From NCBI RefSeq assembly GCF_017875395.1, contig NZ_JAGGMO010000003.1, forward strand, positions 124,001-188,000: a DNA stretch of 64,000 bases. The letters run 5' to 3'. Within the stretch, counting starts at the first letter, position 1, and each line of letters opens with the position of its first letter. The position numbers and the translations under genes were made by a program. This document shows positions 1-8,397 of this stretch, piece after piece. The notes under the pieces are model-generated. The model was not told the origin of the DNA. It saw nothing but the letters and a program-made list of their open reading frames with translations, and ran no database searches. The DNA comes from Methanococcus voltae (GTDB lineage Archaea > AGJL01 > Methanococci > Methanococcales > Methanococcaceae).

Positions 1-1
1 A

Positions 2-790
2 ATTTCTATGTCAATCACGAGTATAATGTTTGCATATTGGTTGCTCATTAAACAAAATAATTATATAAATATAAAATTCTCAAAAGAAAACTTAAAATTA
101 AATTATGAAATAATTAAAGAGATATTTAAAGTAGGGTTACCCTCCTCACTTTCACACGTATCTATGTCATTATCCATGTTTGGAATGAACTATATCCTAG
201 CTCTTGTTGCAGGTACTGCAGGAGTTGCAATATTTTCAATAGGTTGGAAAATATCTTCTATGGGGGTTATTCCACTTCAAGGGATTGGGGGTAGTCTTGT
301 AGCAGTTACGGGTGCTGCGTATGGTGCTTGTAAACCTGAAAAAATTGAAGAAGCCTATAAATATGCGATAAAATTTGCCGTATTCATAGAATCCATAGTT
401 GCAATTGTTATATTGGCATTGGCACCTCAAATTACATATTTATTTACCTATTCGGAAGGTTCCGCATATTTGTATGAAGGAACTATACTATTCCTAGAAT
501 ATATGACTTTATTCTACCCTACAGTTCCATTAGCTATGCTATCTTCTGCATTATTCCAAGGAATTGGTAAAGGTACTACATCACTTATTATGACTACCTT
601 TAGAGCATTATTTATGCAGTTGTTAGCCTCTTACGTATTCGGATGCGTATTGGGATATGGATTAGAAGGTGTTTGGATGGGTATAATCGTTGGAAATCTA
701 ATATCTGTTATAATAATATTTGCAGTTGGACTTAATACCATAAAGAAATTAAAAAATATATTACATAAAGAAGAAGAAATTGAATTTTAA
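2..790 (+). CDS. MATE family efflux protein, C-terminal part (cut by window start)
   Basis: This is the C-terminal half of a multidrug and toxin extrusion (MATE) exporter, an integral membrane protein that expels organic cations or drugs using an ion gradient. The reading frame is open to the first base of the window and residues before the first ATG (position 8) still align with the complete paralogue just downstream, so the gene continues upstream. It shares long near-identical stretches with that paralogue, for example GAAYGACKPEKIEEAYKYAI. Several hydrophobic helices and a short charged tail (KKLKNILHKEEEIEF) are visible. Substrate cannot be told from sequence. Confidence 0.9.
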   Translation: MSMSITSIMFAYWLLIKQNNYINIKFSKENLKLNYEIIKEIFKVGLPSSLSHVSMSLSMFGMNYILALVAGTAGVAIFSIGWKISSMGVIPLQGIGGSLVAVTGAAYGACKPEKIEEAYKYAIKFAVFIESIVAIVILALAPQITYLFTYSEGSAYLYEGTILFLEYMTLFYPTVPLAMLSSALFQGIGKGTTSLIMTTFRALFMQLLASYVFGCVLGYGLEGVWMGIIVGNLISVIIIFAVGLNTIKKLKNILHKEEEIEF

Positions 791-978
791 TATATTAATA
801 TATAAATATATAAATATAAAATTTTCAAGTAAAAATAACATTCTAAAATATCAATACTATTACTTTTTTATATTTCTAAGAAATTTACTATAATATTGGA
901 GTATAAATTTAACAATAGTAATATAAGAATTGAAATTAGAAAATATAAAAAACTAATTAATTAAAAAAGGGGGAAAGT

Positions 979-2361
979 ATGGAAACACAAGGCGTAACTA
1001 ATTTACTAGGGGACCCCAAAAAAGCGATTCTTAAGATATCTACACCTTTGATAGTTGCTATGTTAATTCAGACACTATACAACCTAGTAGATACAATATG
1101 GGTTGCAGGTCTAGGTGACAGCTCACTTGCTGCTGTAGGGGTATTTTTCCCATTCTTCTTTATACTGATGGCTGTATCCAATGGTGTAGGAGTGGGTGCT
1201 AGTTCTGCCATATCAAGGCGTATTGGTCAAAATAATCGAGAAAAAGCGTCGGTAATAGCCGAACAAAGTATAATATTATCATTTATAATTGGCATATTAG
1301 TAATAGTTACCATACCGTTCTTAAAAGCGATGTTCTTAGGGCTAGGATTTGAAGAGGATGTCTCAAATCTTGCTTATGATTACGGTAGCATTATGATTTT
1401 AGGTTCTGTAATATTATTCTTCACTAATATGGGTTCTTCAATACTTAGGGGGGAAGGAAACACTAAAAAACCTATGTACGCGATAGTTATAGGTTCCATC
1501 ATAAATATAATACTTGATCCTATCTTTATATATGTATTAGGCTGGGGAATTAAAGGTGCTGCAATTGCAACGGTTATTTCAATGTTAGTTACTGCTTTGT
1601 TATTTGCATATTGGATATTTATTAGTAAAAACAATTATGTAAACATGAAATTCTCAAAAGATCGATTAATACCCGAATATTCAGTATATAAAGAAATATT
1701 TAAAGTCGGAATACCTGCGTCACTTGCTCAAATTTCGATGTCACTATCAATGTTTGCCATGAATTATATTATTGCAATTGTGGGAGGTACTGCAGGGATT
1801 GCAATATATTCCACAGGCTGGAGAATAGTATCTTTGGGAGTTATTCCACTTCATGCTATTGCTGCGGGTGTTGTAGCAGTTGCGGGTGCTGCATATGGTG
1901 CTTGTAAACCTGAAAAAATTGAAGAAGCCTATAAATATGCTATAAAATTTGCAGTAGTTTGTGAAACAGTTGTGGCAGTTGTAATATTACTATTAACGCC
2001 TCAAATTGCGTATTTATTCACCTATTCGGAAGGTTCTGCGCATTTATACGACGGAATAGTATCATTTATGAAATATATGTTCTTATTCTACCCCGTTGTT
2101 CCGTTAGGTATGTTAACGTCTGCAATGTTCCAGGGAATAAACAAAGCACGTTATTCACTAATATTAACCATATTTAGAGCCATTGTAATGCAGTTGATAG
2201 CTGCGTACGTATTTGCATTCGTATTAGGTTATGGATTAGAAGGTATATGGATGGGAATAATTGCTGGAAACGGAGTATCTGTAGTAATAATGTACCTTAT
2301 AGGAATTCGTGTAATAAATAAATTAAAAGATACATTGACTAAAAAGAGCGTTGAATTTTAA
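979..2361 (+). CDS. MATE family efflux protein
   Basis: Complete 460-aa MATE exporter with about 12 hydrophobic segments. The N-terminal half has the family hallmark LYNLVDTIWVAGLGDSSLAAVG after a short cytoplasmic lead (GDPKKAILKIS). A strong purine-rich ribosome site (aaaaaagggggaaag) precedes the ATG. It lies 188 bp after a second MATE gene in the same direction, and the two are clear tandem duplicates, most alike in the C-terminal half. The intergenic spacing suggests separate promoters. Family membership is certain; the exported compound is unknown. Confidence 0.93.
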   Translation: METQGVTNLLGDPKKAILKISTPLIVAMLIQTLYNLVDTIWVAGLGDSSLAAVGVFFPFFFILMAVSNGVGVGASSAISRRIGQNNREKASVIAEQSIILSFIIGILVIVTIPFLKAMFLGLGFEEDVSNLAYDYGSIMILGSVILFFTNMGSSILRGEGNTKKPMYAIVIGSIINIILDPIFIYVLGWGIKGAAIATVISMLVTALLFAYWIFISKNNYVNMKFSKDRLIPEYSVYKEIFKVGIPASLAQISMSLSMFAMNYIIAIVGGTAGIAIYSTGWRIVSLGVIPLHAIAAGVVAVAGAAYGACKPEKIEEAYKYAIKFAVVCETVVAVVILLLTPQIAYLFTYSEGSAHLYDGIVSFMKYMFLFYPVVPLGMLTSAMFQGINKARYSLILTIFRAIVMQLIAAYVFAFVLGYGLEGIWMGIIAGNGVSVVIMYLIGIRVINKLKDTLTKKSVEF

Positions 2362-2390
2362 TAAATACTAAATTTACAAAATACTTTTTT

Positions 2391-2425
2391 TAATAATTTT
2401 TAATAATTTTTAATAATTTTTTATT
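2391..2425. repeat. 10-bp AT-rich tandem repeat
   Basis: Three head-to-tail copies of taataatttt follow the MATE gene and run into a T-rich tract. The location just after a stop codon suggests it contributes to transcription termination, but simple slippage in AT-rich DNA explains it equally well. Confidence 0.6.
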
Positions 2426-2538
2426 AAGTTTTTATCAATTTTTTAGAAATATTAAAAATAGAATAGTAAAATAAGATAATAAATTGGTACTATATCTTAA
2501 TCCAATATGGATAGAAGATTAAATTATATAAATTATAA

Positions 2539-3009
2539 TTATAATCCTTTTGCTCTATCTAAAACGATATCAATAACTCTATCATCTGCACCCATTGGCT
2601 TTCTGTAGATTATTTCAACGTCTTCTGGAATATCCATAGGGTCGCCATGGCTGTGTGCATGTCCGTGAGCATGAGCGTGTGAATGGTCGTGACCGTGTTC
2701 ATGGCTGTGTGCATGACAGTCGCAGTTTTCATCGTGGCATTCTTCTTTTAAAAGACCTAATATTGTAGGGATATCTCTTTCAGTGTGGTTTCCTGGTGCT
2801 AAAAATACAGGTGTTACAACGATTTTTTTGTAGCCCATGTCTATAACTTTTTGAATTGCTTCTGGAATTGTTGGGTGGTTAAATTCCATCATACCAACTT
2901 CTACAACTTCATATTGTCCTTTTGCTCTAATTTTATCAGCAACTTCCGTAACTGTTTGTTTGGAGTAAGGGAGTTTACTACCGTGACCAACCAAAACTAA
3001 TGCTTCCAT
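2539..3009 (-). CDS. cfbA: Sirohydrochlorin cobalto/nickelochelatase, short CbiX type
   Basis: The 156-aa protein is a small single-domain class II chelatase. In methanogens this enzyme inserts Ni2+ into sirohydrochlorin as the first dedicated step to coenzyme F430, and can insert Co2+ for corrinoids. The N-terminal LVGHGSKLPYS carries the likely metal-binding His9, and PVFLAPGNHTERD supplies His75, the second expected ligand. Between them and the C-terminus a loop at residues 91-122 is extremely rich in His (alternating H with A, S, G, D) and also contains three Cys; such loops occur in this family and may store or deliver metal. It is transcribed alone, leftwards. Confidence 0.9.
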   Translation of the reverse strand: MEALVLVGHGSKLPYSKQTVTEVADKIRAKGQYEVVEVGMMEFNHPTIPEAIQKVIDMGYKKIVVTPVFLAPGNHTERDIPTILGLLKEECHDENCDCHAHSHEHGHDHSHAHAHGHAHSHGDPMDIPEDVEIIYRKPMGADDRVIDIVLDRAKGL

Positions 3010-3319
3010 AGTTAAAACCTCATACTAAGTTAATGGCAACACTATTTTACATATTAAAATTCAAAATAGTATTACGATATTGTATATTTTATATTTTTAG
3101 TATTATTTTTATTAATATTTTTAATACTGTATTTTTAAGTAGCTATTATATATTATAAATCTTTCTATCTACTTCAAAACATAAAAATATATTAAACATT
3201 TCTTTAATAAATATCTTACTTATTTGAATTAAAAGACAATAATACTTAAAATTATAAAAAACGATATTAGAATAAAAATAAAAATAAAAAAATAGGAAAA
3301 AGCTATTAACATAATCTAA
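3010..3319. other. Intergenic region upstream of cfbA
   Basis: AT-rich spacer between the cfbA start and the end of the Get3-like gene. It must hold the cfbA promoter on the minus strand. I see no RNA gene, repeat or convincing open frame. Confidence 0.5.
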
Positions 3320-4354
3320 TTATGCTTTTACTTCTTCAGTTTGAGCTTCTTCTTCGCCGTATATTTTGTGTGAAATTTCTCTTAAGGTTTCAACACCTTT
3401 TGCTTCTGTTTTTAACAATTCTAATTGAGCTAAAACTTTACTACCGAATTTCTCTTCAATCATTGCTAATCTGGTTTCTTGTAATCCTCTTCTTGCTTTA
3501 CAGAAGCTACATTCAACATCTGCAGGGATTACTTGGTTTACAACAACTGCGTCAACAGGTATTTTGTACTTATCGAGTGATTTCATTGCTCTTTCGCTTT
3601 CTAAAATACTCATTTCTTCAGGGATTACTACTAATCTGAATGAAGTTCTATCAGGGTCTGCCATGATTTTTCTTGCTTTTGTAATTTTTGCTTTCATTAC
3701 TTCCATTTCTTCTAAAGCTTTATCATAGTCGACATCTTCGTTATCGCCACCGAAAGGCATGAATTTTTTCATCATTTTCATCATGCCACTCATTTGCTTT
3801 TTAAACTTAATCATTTTTGTCATGTATTTGTCCATGATTTCTGGTAAGCCTAAGAATCTTAATGTGTGACCTGTTGGTGCTGTATCGAATACAACTACAT
3901 CAAATTCATTTCCATCCATATATTTTAAAAATACATCAAATGCTGCACTTTCGTCAGTACCTGGTGCTAAAGAAGCCATTTCTAATTGCTCTTCTAACAT
4001 TCCACCCATCATTGGGTTTTCGTCCATTTGGTTTTTTAACTTGTCTTTGTATTGTTCCATTGCTGCTTCAGGGTCAATCTCTACAACGTATAAATTATCG
4101 AATCCGTTTACTTTTGTAGGTTCGTGACCAAATTGTTGTTCAAAACTGTCTTTTAATGAGTGTGCAGGGTCTGTTGATACAATTACAGTCTTTAAACCTT
4201 GTTCAGCACAGTAAATACCTGTTGCTGCACTCATTGTGGTCTTACCAACACCACCTTTTCCACCGAACATGATGTATTTTGTTGTCCCATCTTCTTTATC
4301 TAATTTTTTTGAGGTAATTCCTTTTAAAGAATTTTTTATTTTGGAGAATACCAA
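3320..4354 (-). CDS. get3: Get3/TRC40 (ArsA-like) tail-anchored-protein targeting ATPase
   Basis: A deviant-Walker P-loop ATPase of the ArsA/Get3 family. Residues below are counted from the ATG at 4375. P-loop [11 protein letters not shown] lies at 37-47, switch I STDPAHS at 67-73 and switch [10 protein letters not shown] at 164-171. A Met-rich helical stretch at about 186-207 suits binding of hydrophobic tail anchors. A CxxC pair (CSFC, 289-292) is the dimer zinc site of Get3-type proteins. I prefer the TTG at 4354 because GGTGAT sits just upstream of it and nothing resembling a ribosome site precedes the ATG. It probably delivers tail-anchored membrane proteins rather than arsenite; no arsenic genes are nearby. 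Confidence 0.88.
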   Translation of the reverse strand: MVFSKIKNSLKGITSKKLDKEDGTTKYIMFGGKGGVGKTTMSAATGIYCAEQGLKTVIVSTDPAHSLKDSFEQQFGHEPTKVNGFDNLYVVEIDPEAAMEQYKDKLKNQMDENPMMGGMLEEQLEMASLAPGTDESAAFDVFLKYMDGNEFDVVVFDTAPTGHTLRFLGLPEIMDKYMTKMIKFKKQMSGMMKMMKKFMPFGGDNEDVDYDKALEEMEVMKAKITKARKIMADPDRTSFRLVVIPEEMSILESERAMKSLDKYKIPVDAVVVNQVIPADVECSFCKARRGLQETRLAMIEEKFGSKVLAQLELLKTEAKGVETLREISHKIYGEEEAQTEEVKA

Positions 4355-4644
4355 ATTATCACCTTTTAGTGTCATAAATATAATAATGATAATAACAATA
4401 ACAATAATTGTTAATAAGAGATTTAGAATTACGTAGTGTAAATTTATAATTTTATAATGTTTATTGTAATGTTTAAATAATTATCGATTAGTAGTCAGTA
4501 GTAATTGAGTATAATAAGTTAATATTATTTGCAAATTCTATAAGTTATTTATGTTTAAACTATTTATACTCATTGATTTAGTTAAAATAAAAATTTTTGA
4601 TTAGATTTGTTAAATAAGGTAAATTAAGTAAGTTAAATATTATT

Positions 4645-5301
4645 TTATGAATTTTCTTTAGTACAATATTCTTTTAATTTGCGTATAACTTCTTCTTTAT
4701 CCACCATGGTACATACACAACCATCTTTAAGTAATAAAACACCTTGAACCGGTATTCCTAACTTAGACACTCCATTCATACCCATAAATAAATCTATATG
4801 GCAAGCAACTGCAAATATACCATCAGGCTTACATTCTCTAAGCAAACGTTTCATAAATGTAGAACCTGGCACAATATACGTAGCCATATAACCGCACTCT
4901 TCGCCTGCTTTTATTAAATCCCCCAAAGGACATTTTTTACAGTGTATACATTTAATACCATCCTTTCCAAGCTTTGCCGGGCAATCTAAATCCCTTAAGC
5001 AATGTGGTAATATCAAAACTTTCCTTTTTGATTTTAAGAATTTTTTGCGGTAGTATTTATTATAAAAATCTATTGCTACATTATAAAAACTATATTCTGT
5101 ACCTATCCATAAGAAAAATTTTAAAAGTATTGGGTAATAATTATTTAGTATATATAATGAAACTCTAGGTAATAGTATAATTCCCCTTTTCATCAACACA
5201 TAACCTAGAAAAATTGATAAAGTAAGTATAGTACTAACGACAAATAATATAATTAATGATACAATACCTAATGATTGAATTCCAAATCCTAATATATCCA
5301 T
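4645..5301 (-). CDS. DUF116 family membrane-anchored Cys-rich protein
   Basis: The 218-aa protein begins with one or two hydrophobic helices (residues about 8-35), followed by a basic segment and a soluble domain with many cysteines: LPHCLRDLDCPAKLGKDGIK, then CIHCKKCPLGD and later single Cys in ACH and GCVCTM. This pattern matches the DUF116 family of anaerobes, whose function is not established; the cysteines suggest metal or Fe-S binding. Its start codon is only 17 bp from that of the divergently transcribed comB. Confidence 0.75.
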   Translation of the reverse strand: MDILGFGIQSLGIVSLIILFVVSTILTLSIFLGYVLMKRGIILLPRVSLYILNNYYPILLKFFLWIGTEYSFYNVAIDFYNKYYRKKFLKSKRKVLILPHCLRDLDCPAKLGKDGIKCIHCKKCPLGDLIKAGEECGYMATYIVPGSTFMKRLLRECKPDGIFAVACHIDLFMGMNGVSKLGIPVQGVLLLKDGCVCTMVDKEEVIRKLKEYCTKENS

Positions 5302-5304
5302 GTT

Positions 5305-5315
5305 ATCACGGTGAT
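5305..5315. promoter_or_regulatory. Palindromic double ribosome-binding site
   Basis: The perfect 11-bp palindrome ATCACGGTGAT lies between two divergent start codons. GGTGAT or GTGAT on each strand is positioned as the Shine-Dalgarno sequence for comB (+) and the DUF116 gene (-). The promoters of both genes must therefore lie inside the opposite coding sequence. Confidence 0.6.
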
Positions 5316-5318
5316 TTT

Positions 5319-6257
5319 ATGAGTGTAAATATATATATTGACCATAATTTTTATGATAATAACGCCTACGGCTATGAAAGTCATTCTGATAATAATAAAT
5401 CAGACGAATGTTGTGTAGATGACTCTTATAATCCTAATTCGCAGGTATCTTCAGAAACCGACTTATTAAATAAAAATCCTAATGAGTTAGTATATATAAC
5501 CAACCCCGGAGATTTAACTAAGTTAGACCATGTTTCACAGTATGCACCGCTCCGCGGAGATAATAAAATAGATTACTCCAACTATTGTGCAATTGTAATC
5601 GACGTATTAAGAGCCTCCACAACAATATCTACATTATTAGAATTATACGATAAAGTATATATAACAGATAGTATCGAAAAAACTATGAATTTTCCAAATT
5701 CTATCAAAATGGGCGAGAGAAACGGCATTAAAATAGACGAATTTGATTATGGAAATTCGCCTGTAGAAATATTAAAAGATAAAAATAAAATTACCGAATT
5801 TACAAAAAATGGGGGTAATTTAGTACTTACCACAACAAATGGTACCCGAGTTTTGAATAGTATAATTTCAGATGACATTTATATGGGTTCAATAAATAAT
5901 GCCGAAGCAGTTGCAAAAGAAGTATACAATACTGCAGTTGAAAAAGACAAAGACATCGTGCTGATTCCGTGCCATAGGTGTGGTGATTTTGCAATAGAGG
6001 ATTACATAGGTGCTGCGTTAATTGTAGAACATATATTGAAAATTCCTGGAAACAAAATAACGAAACAATTGGAACAATTAATTCCACTTAGAAGTACCAT
6101 AAAATTCGACTGGAAAAATACGATATTAAATTCAAAATCTGGCCAAGGTTTGAGAGCTAAAGGATATCCTTATGATGTATTATACTCTGTTCAAGAAAAT
6201 ATATACGATAATGTCGGCAAATATAACCAAAAAGAGAATTATGTTTACAAAATATAA
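5319..6257 (+). CDS. comB: 2-phosphosulfolactate phosphatase
   Basis: ComB removes phosphate from (2R)-phospho-3-sulfolactate, the second step of coenzyme M synthesis. Family motifs are IDVLRASTTI, MGERNGIKIDEFDYGNSP, LTTTNGTRVL and PCHRCGDFAIEDYIGAAL. I start at the ATG at 5319, which has GGTGAT upstream, rather than the in-frame ATG at 5256 inside the divergent gene; this gives 312 aa. The product is clearly longer than the roughly 225-aa archaeal ComB I remember. The excess is an Asn/Asp/Ser-rich segment of roughly 65 residues between the first beta strand (MSVNIYIDHN) and the DVLRAS motif, which looks like a low-complexity insertion. Confidence 0.9.
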   Translation: MSVNIYIDHNFYDNNAYGYESHSDNNKSDECCVDDSYNPNSQVSSETDLLNKNPNELVYITNPGDLTKLDHVSQYAPLRGDNKIDYSNYCAIVIDVLRASTTISTLLELYDKVYITDSIEKTMNFPNSIKMGERNGIKIDEFDYGNSPVEILKDKNKITEFTKNGGNLVLTTTNGTRVLNSIISDDIYMGSINNAEAVAKEVYNTAVEKDKDIVLIPCHRCGDFAIEDYIGAALIVEHILKIPGNKITKQLEQLIPLRSTIKFDWKNTILNSKSGQGLRAKGYPYDVLYSVQENIYDNVGKYNQKENYVYKI

Positions 6258-6707
6258 TTAATGGATTATATCCTAATTTATTATTTTTATATCTTTATTT
6301 TTATATCTTTATTTCTATATCTTTATTTTTATATCTTTATTTTTATATCTTTATTTTTATATCGTTATATTTTTATTTTTACCCATATTGATTATTATAT
6401 TCACTATTTTATTTATCATGAATTATCACAATATATAGAAATTAATAAATATTTAAACTTATGATTTTATATTACAACTTAATTATTTTTACAAATATAA
6501 TAACATTTAACTTATAATACATTGATTAATACAAAATTAAGTACATCATAAACATATAGTATGAGATTATATTTAGTAGATGTATTATTCAAGATTAAAC
6601 ATAATTTCTAAATCGTTTCAATAATCTAATTAATTAAAAACTAATTAAAATTACGCAATTACAAAAATATCAAAAATAGTTAAAATTTACCGAAAAAGAG
6701 AGATAAA
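6258..6707. other. Intergenic region with 14-bp tandem repeat
   Basis: The first 110 bp after comB are occupied by about six copies of a 14-bp unit (atatctttattttt, 6281-6370). The rest is plain AT-rich sequence that should hold the promoter of the downstream symporter gene. An open frame through the repeat encodes only Ile/Phe/Tyr-rich low complexity and is not credible. Confidence 0.6.
6281..6370. repeat. 14-bp tandem repeat array
   Basis: The pentamer atatc recurs at 6289, 6303, 6317, 6331, 6345 and 6359, exactly every 14 bp, with units differing by single bases. On the plus strand the array is pyrimidine- and T-rich and directly follows comB, so it may act as a long terminator. Confidence 0.8.
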
Positions 6708-8285
6708 ATGTTATACATATTAGCAATTTTATTATACATTGCAATGATTGGATTTGTTGCATACATTAGTAAAAACAAAATAAAAGGATTTTCTGACTTT
6801 TTCCTTGGCGGTCGTTCCGTTAATCCCTGGATGTCTGCATTTTCATACGGTACTGCATACTTTTCAGCGGTTTTATTCATTGGATACGCTGGAAAAATTG
6901 GATGGGGCTTTGGTATGTCCACCCTATGGATTGTATTAGGTAACGCATTATTAGGTTGTTACTTAGCTTGGGGTGTTTTAGGTAAAAAAACAAGAGAAAT
7001 GACTCAAAGGCTCAATATATCAACCATGCCCGAGTTTTTAGAAATTAGATATAATAATAAAAAATTAAAGGCCGTTACATCGTTTATAATATTTTTATTT
7101 TTAGTACCATATTCTGCTTCTGTTTATAAAGGTTTGGGGTATTTATTTGAACAAATATTCGGTATTCCAACAATATATGTGTTATTATTAATGACTACAC
7201 TTACAGGATTATATTTATACTTTGGAGGGTTCGTTGCTGCTACTTTAGCGGACTTTATACAAGGTATTATCATGTTAATAGGCGTAGCATTGATGTTATT
7301 CTTTGTAGTTGGCACTTCAACAGTTGGTGGAATAGATAATGTGATTCCTGCATTATATTCCATAAGTCCACAATTAGTAGACCCTATTGGACCTCCTGGG
7401 TTTATACCATTGATTTCATTAGTAATCCTTACAAGTTTGGGTACTTGGGGTTTACCTCAAATGATACATAAATTCTATACTATTAAAGATGAAAAATCCG
7501 TAGTATGTGCTAAATGGGTATCCACATTCTTCGCATTAATTATTAGCTTTGGAGCATACTTTATGGGTGTTTTAGGTAGATTATTCTTCCCTACTGCCCC
7601 ACCAACATATATGGGATTACCAAATTTCGATATGATTATACCTACAATGGTAGATACGGCATTACCTAATTGGGTAGCTGCAATAATATTAGTATTGGTT
7701 CTTTCAGCATCAATGTCTACTTTAGCGTCTTTAGTTCTTGCTTCAAGTTCCGCTGTAGTCGTAGATTTCTTAAAAGAAATGAAACCAAACATTACAGGTA
7801 CTGAATTAATGAAAACTATGAGAATAGTTTGCCTTATGTTTGTAATCTTATCATTTATATTGGCAATATTCCCTACGCCAATTATATCATTGGCTGCCCT
7901 ATCTTGGGGTTTAGTATCTGGATGTTTACTTGCACCATATGCCCTTGGTCTTTATTGGAGAGGAACAACCGTACAAGGAGTATGGGCGGGTATTATAACA
8001 GCATTAGTTGTTATGTTAGGTGGTTCTGCTGTTGTAGGATTAGGCAGTTCGTTAATACCTACATTAAGTGCTATATCTATAGTATTACCTATCTTTGTAG
8101 TTTATTTCGTTAGTTTATTTACTAAAAAGATGGATAAAAGATATCTTGACTACATATACGATACAGGATTTAACTCGGAAAATAAAAACAATGATAGTGG
8201 AAATGAAAATGATTTTAATTCGGAAAATCATGAAATACCTGAAAAAGTAAATATTAGATATAAAAAAATAGATAATAAGGAATAA
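6708..8285 (+). CDS. Sodium:solute symporter (SSS family)
   Basis: A 525-aa transporter with about 13 hydrophobic helices and the SSS-family signature near the N-terminus (FSDFFLGGRSVNPW, followed by SYGTAYFSAVLFIGYAG). The last 60 residues are hydrophilic, Asn/Asp/Glu-rich and cytoplasmic by expectation. Family members couple Na+ entry to uptake of proline, pantothenate, acetate or similar solutes. The next gene in the same direction, 112 bp away, is a phenylacetate-CoA ligase, so an aryl acid such as phenylacetate or indoleacetate is a reasonable substrate. That substrate is inference only. Confidence 0.88.
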   Translation: MLYILAILLYIAMIGFVAYISKNKIKGFSDFFLGGRSVNPWMSAFSYGTAYFSAVLFIGYAGKIGWGFGMSTLWIVLGNALLGCYLAWGVLGKKTREMTQRLNISTMPEFLEIRYNNKKLKAVTSFIIFLFLVPYSASVYKGLGYLFEQIFGIPTIYVLLLMTTLTGLYLYFGGFVAATLADFIQGIIMLIGVALMLFFVVGTSTVGGIDNVIPALYSISPQLVDPIGPPGFIPLISLVILTSLGTWGLPQMIHKFYTIKDEKSVVCAKWVSTFFALIISFGAYFMGVLGRLFFPTAPPTYMGLPNFDMIIPTMVDTALPNWVAAIILVLVLSASMSTLASLVLASSSAVVVDFLKEMKPNITGTELMKTMRIVCLMFVILSFILAIFPTPIISLAALSWGLVSGCLLAPYALGLYWRGTTVQGVWAGIITALVVMLGGSAVVGLGSSLIPTLSAISIVLPIFVVYFVSLFTKKMDKRYLDYIYDTGFNSENKNNDSGNENDFNSENHEIPEKVNIRYKKIDNKE

Positions 8286-8397
8286 GAAGAAATAATTAAA
8301 TACTGAAAAACGAAAAACGAAAATAATATAAAATTAATTCTAGATTAATAGATATAGTTAAAATAATTGAATAATTTAGCATAATTGAGGAGATTAT

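Noticed and set aside
2-790. Truncated MATE pseudogene
   Set aside because: The frame is open through the first base of the window and still aligned with the paralogue, so it is cut only by the window edge.
3320-4354. Arsenite efflux ATPase ArsA
   Set aside because: The CxxC and Met-rich region fit Get3; it is a single-domain protein and no arsB or arsR is nearby.
6281-6370. CRISPR array
   Set aside because: The units are 14-bp head-to-tail copies without spacers. No cas gene is in the window. The same reasoning holds for the other short tandem arrays.
6261-6464. Open frame through the 14-bp repeat
   Set aside because: It encodes Ile/Phe/Tyr low complexity from a tandem repeat and lacks a ribosome site.
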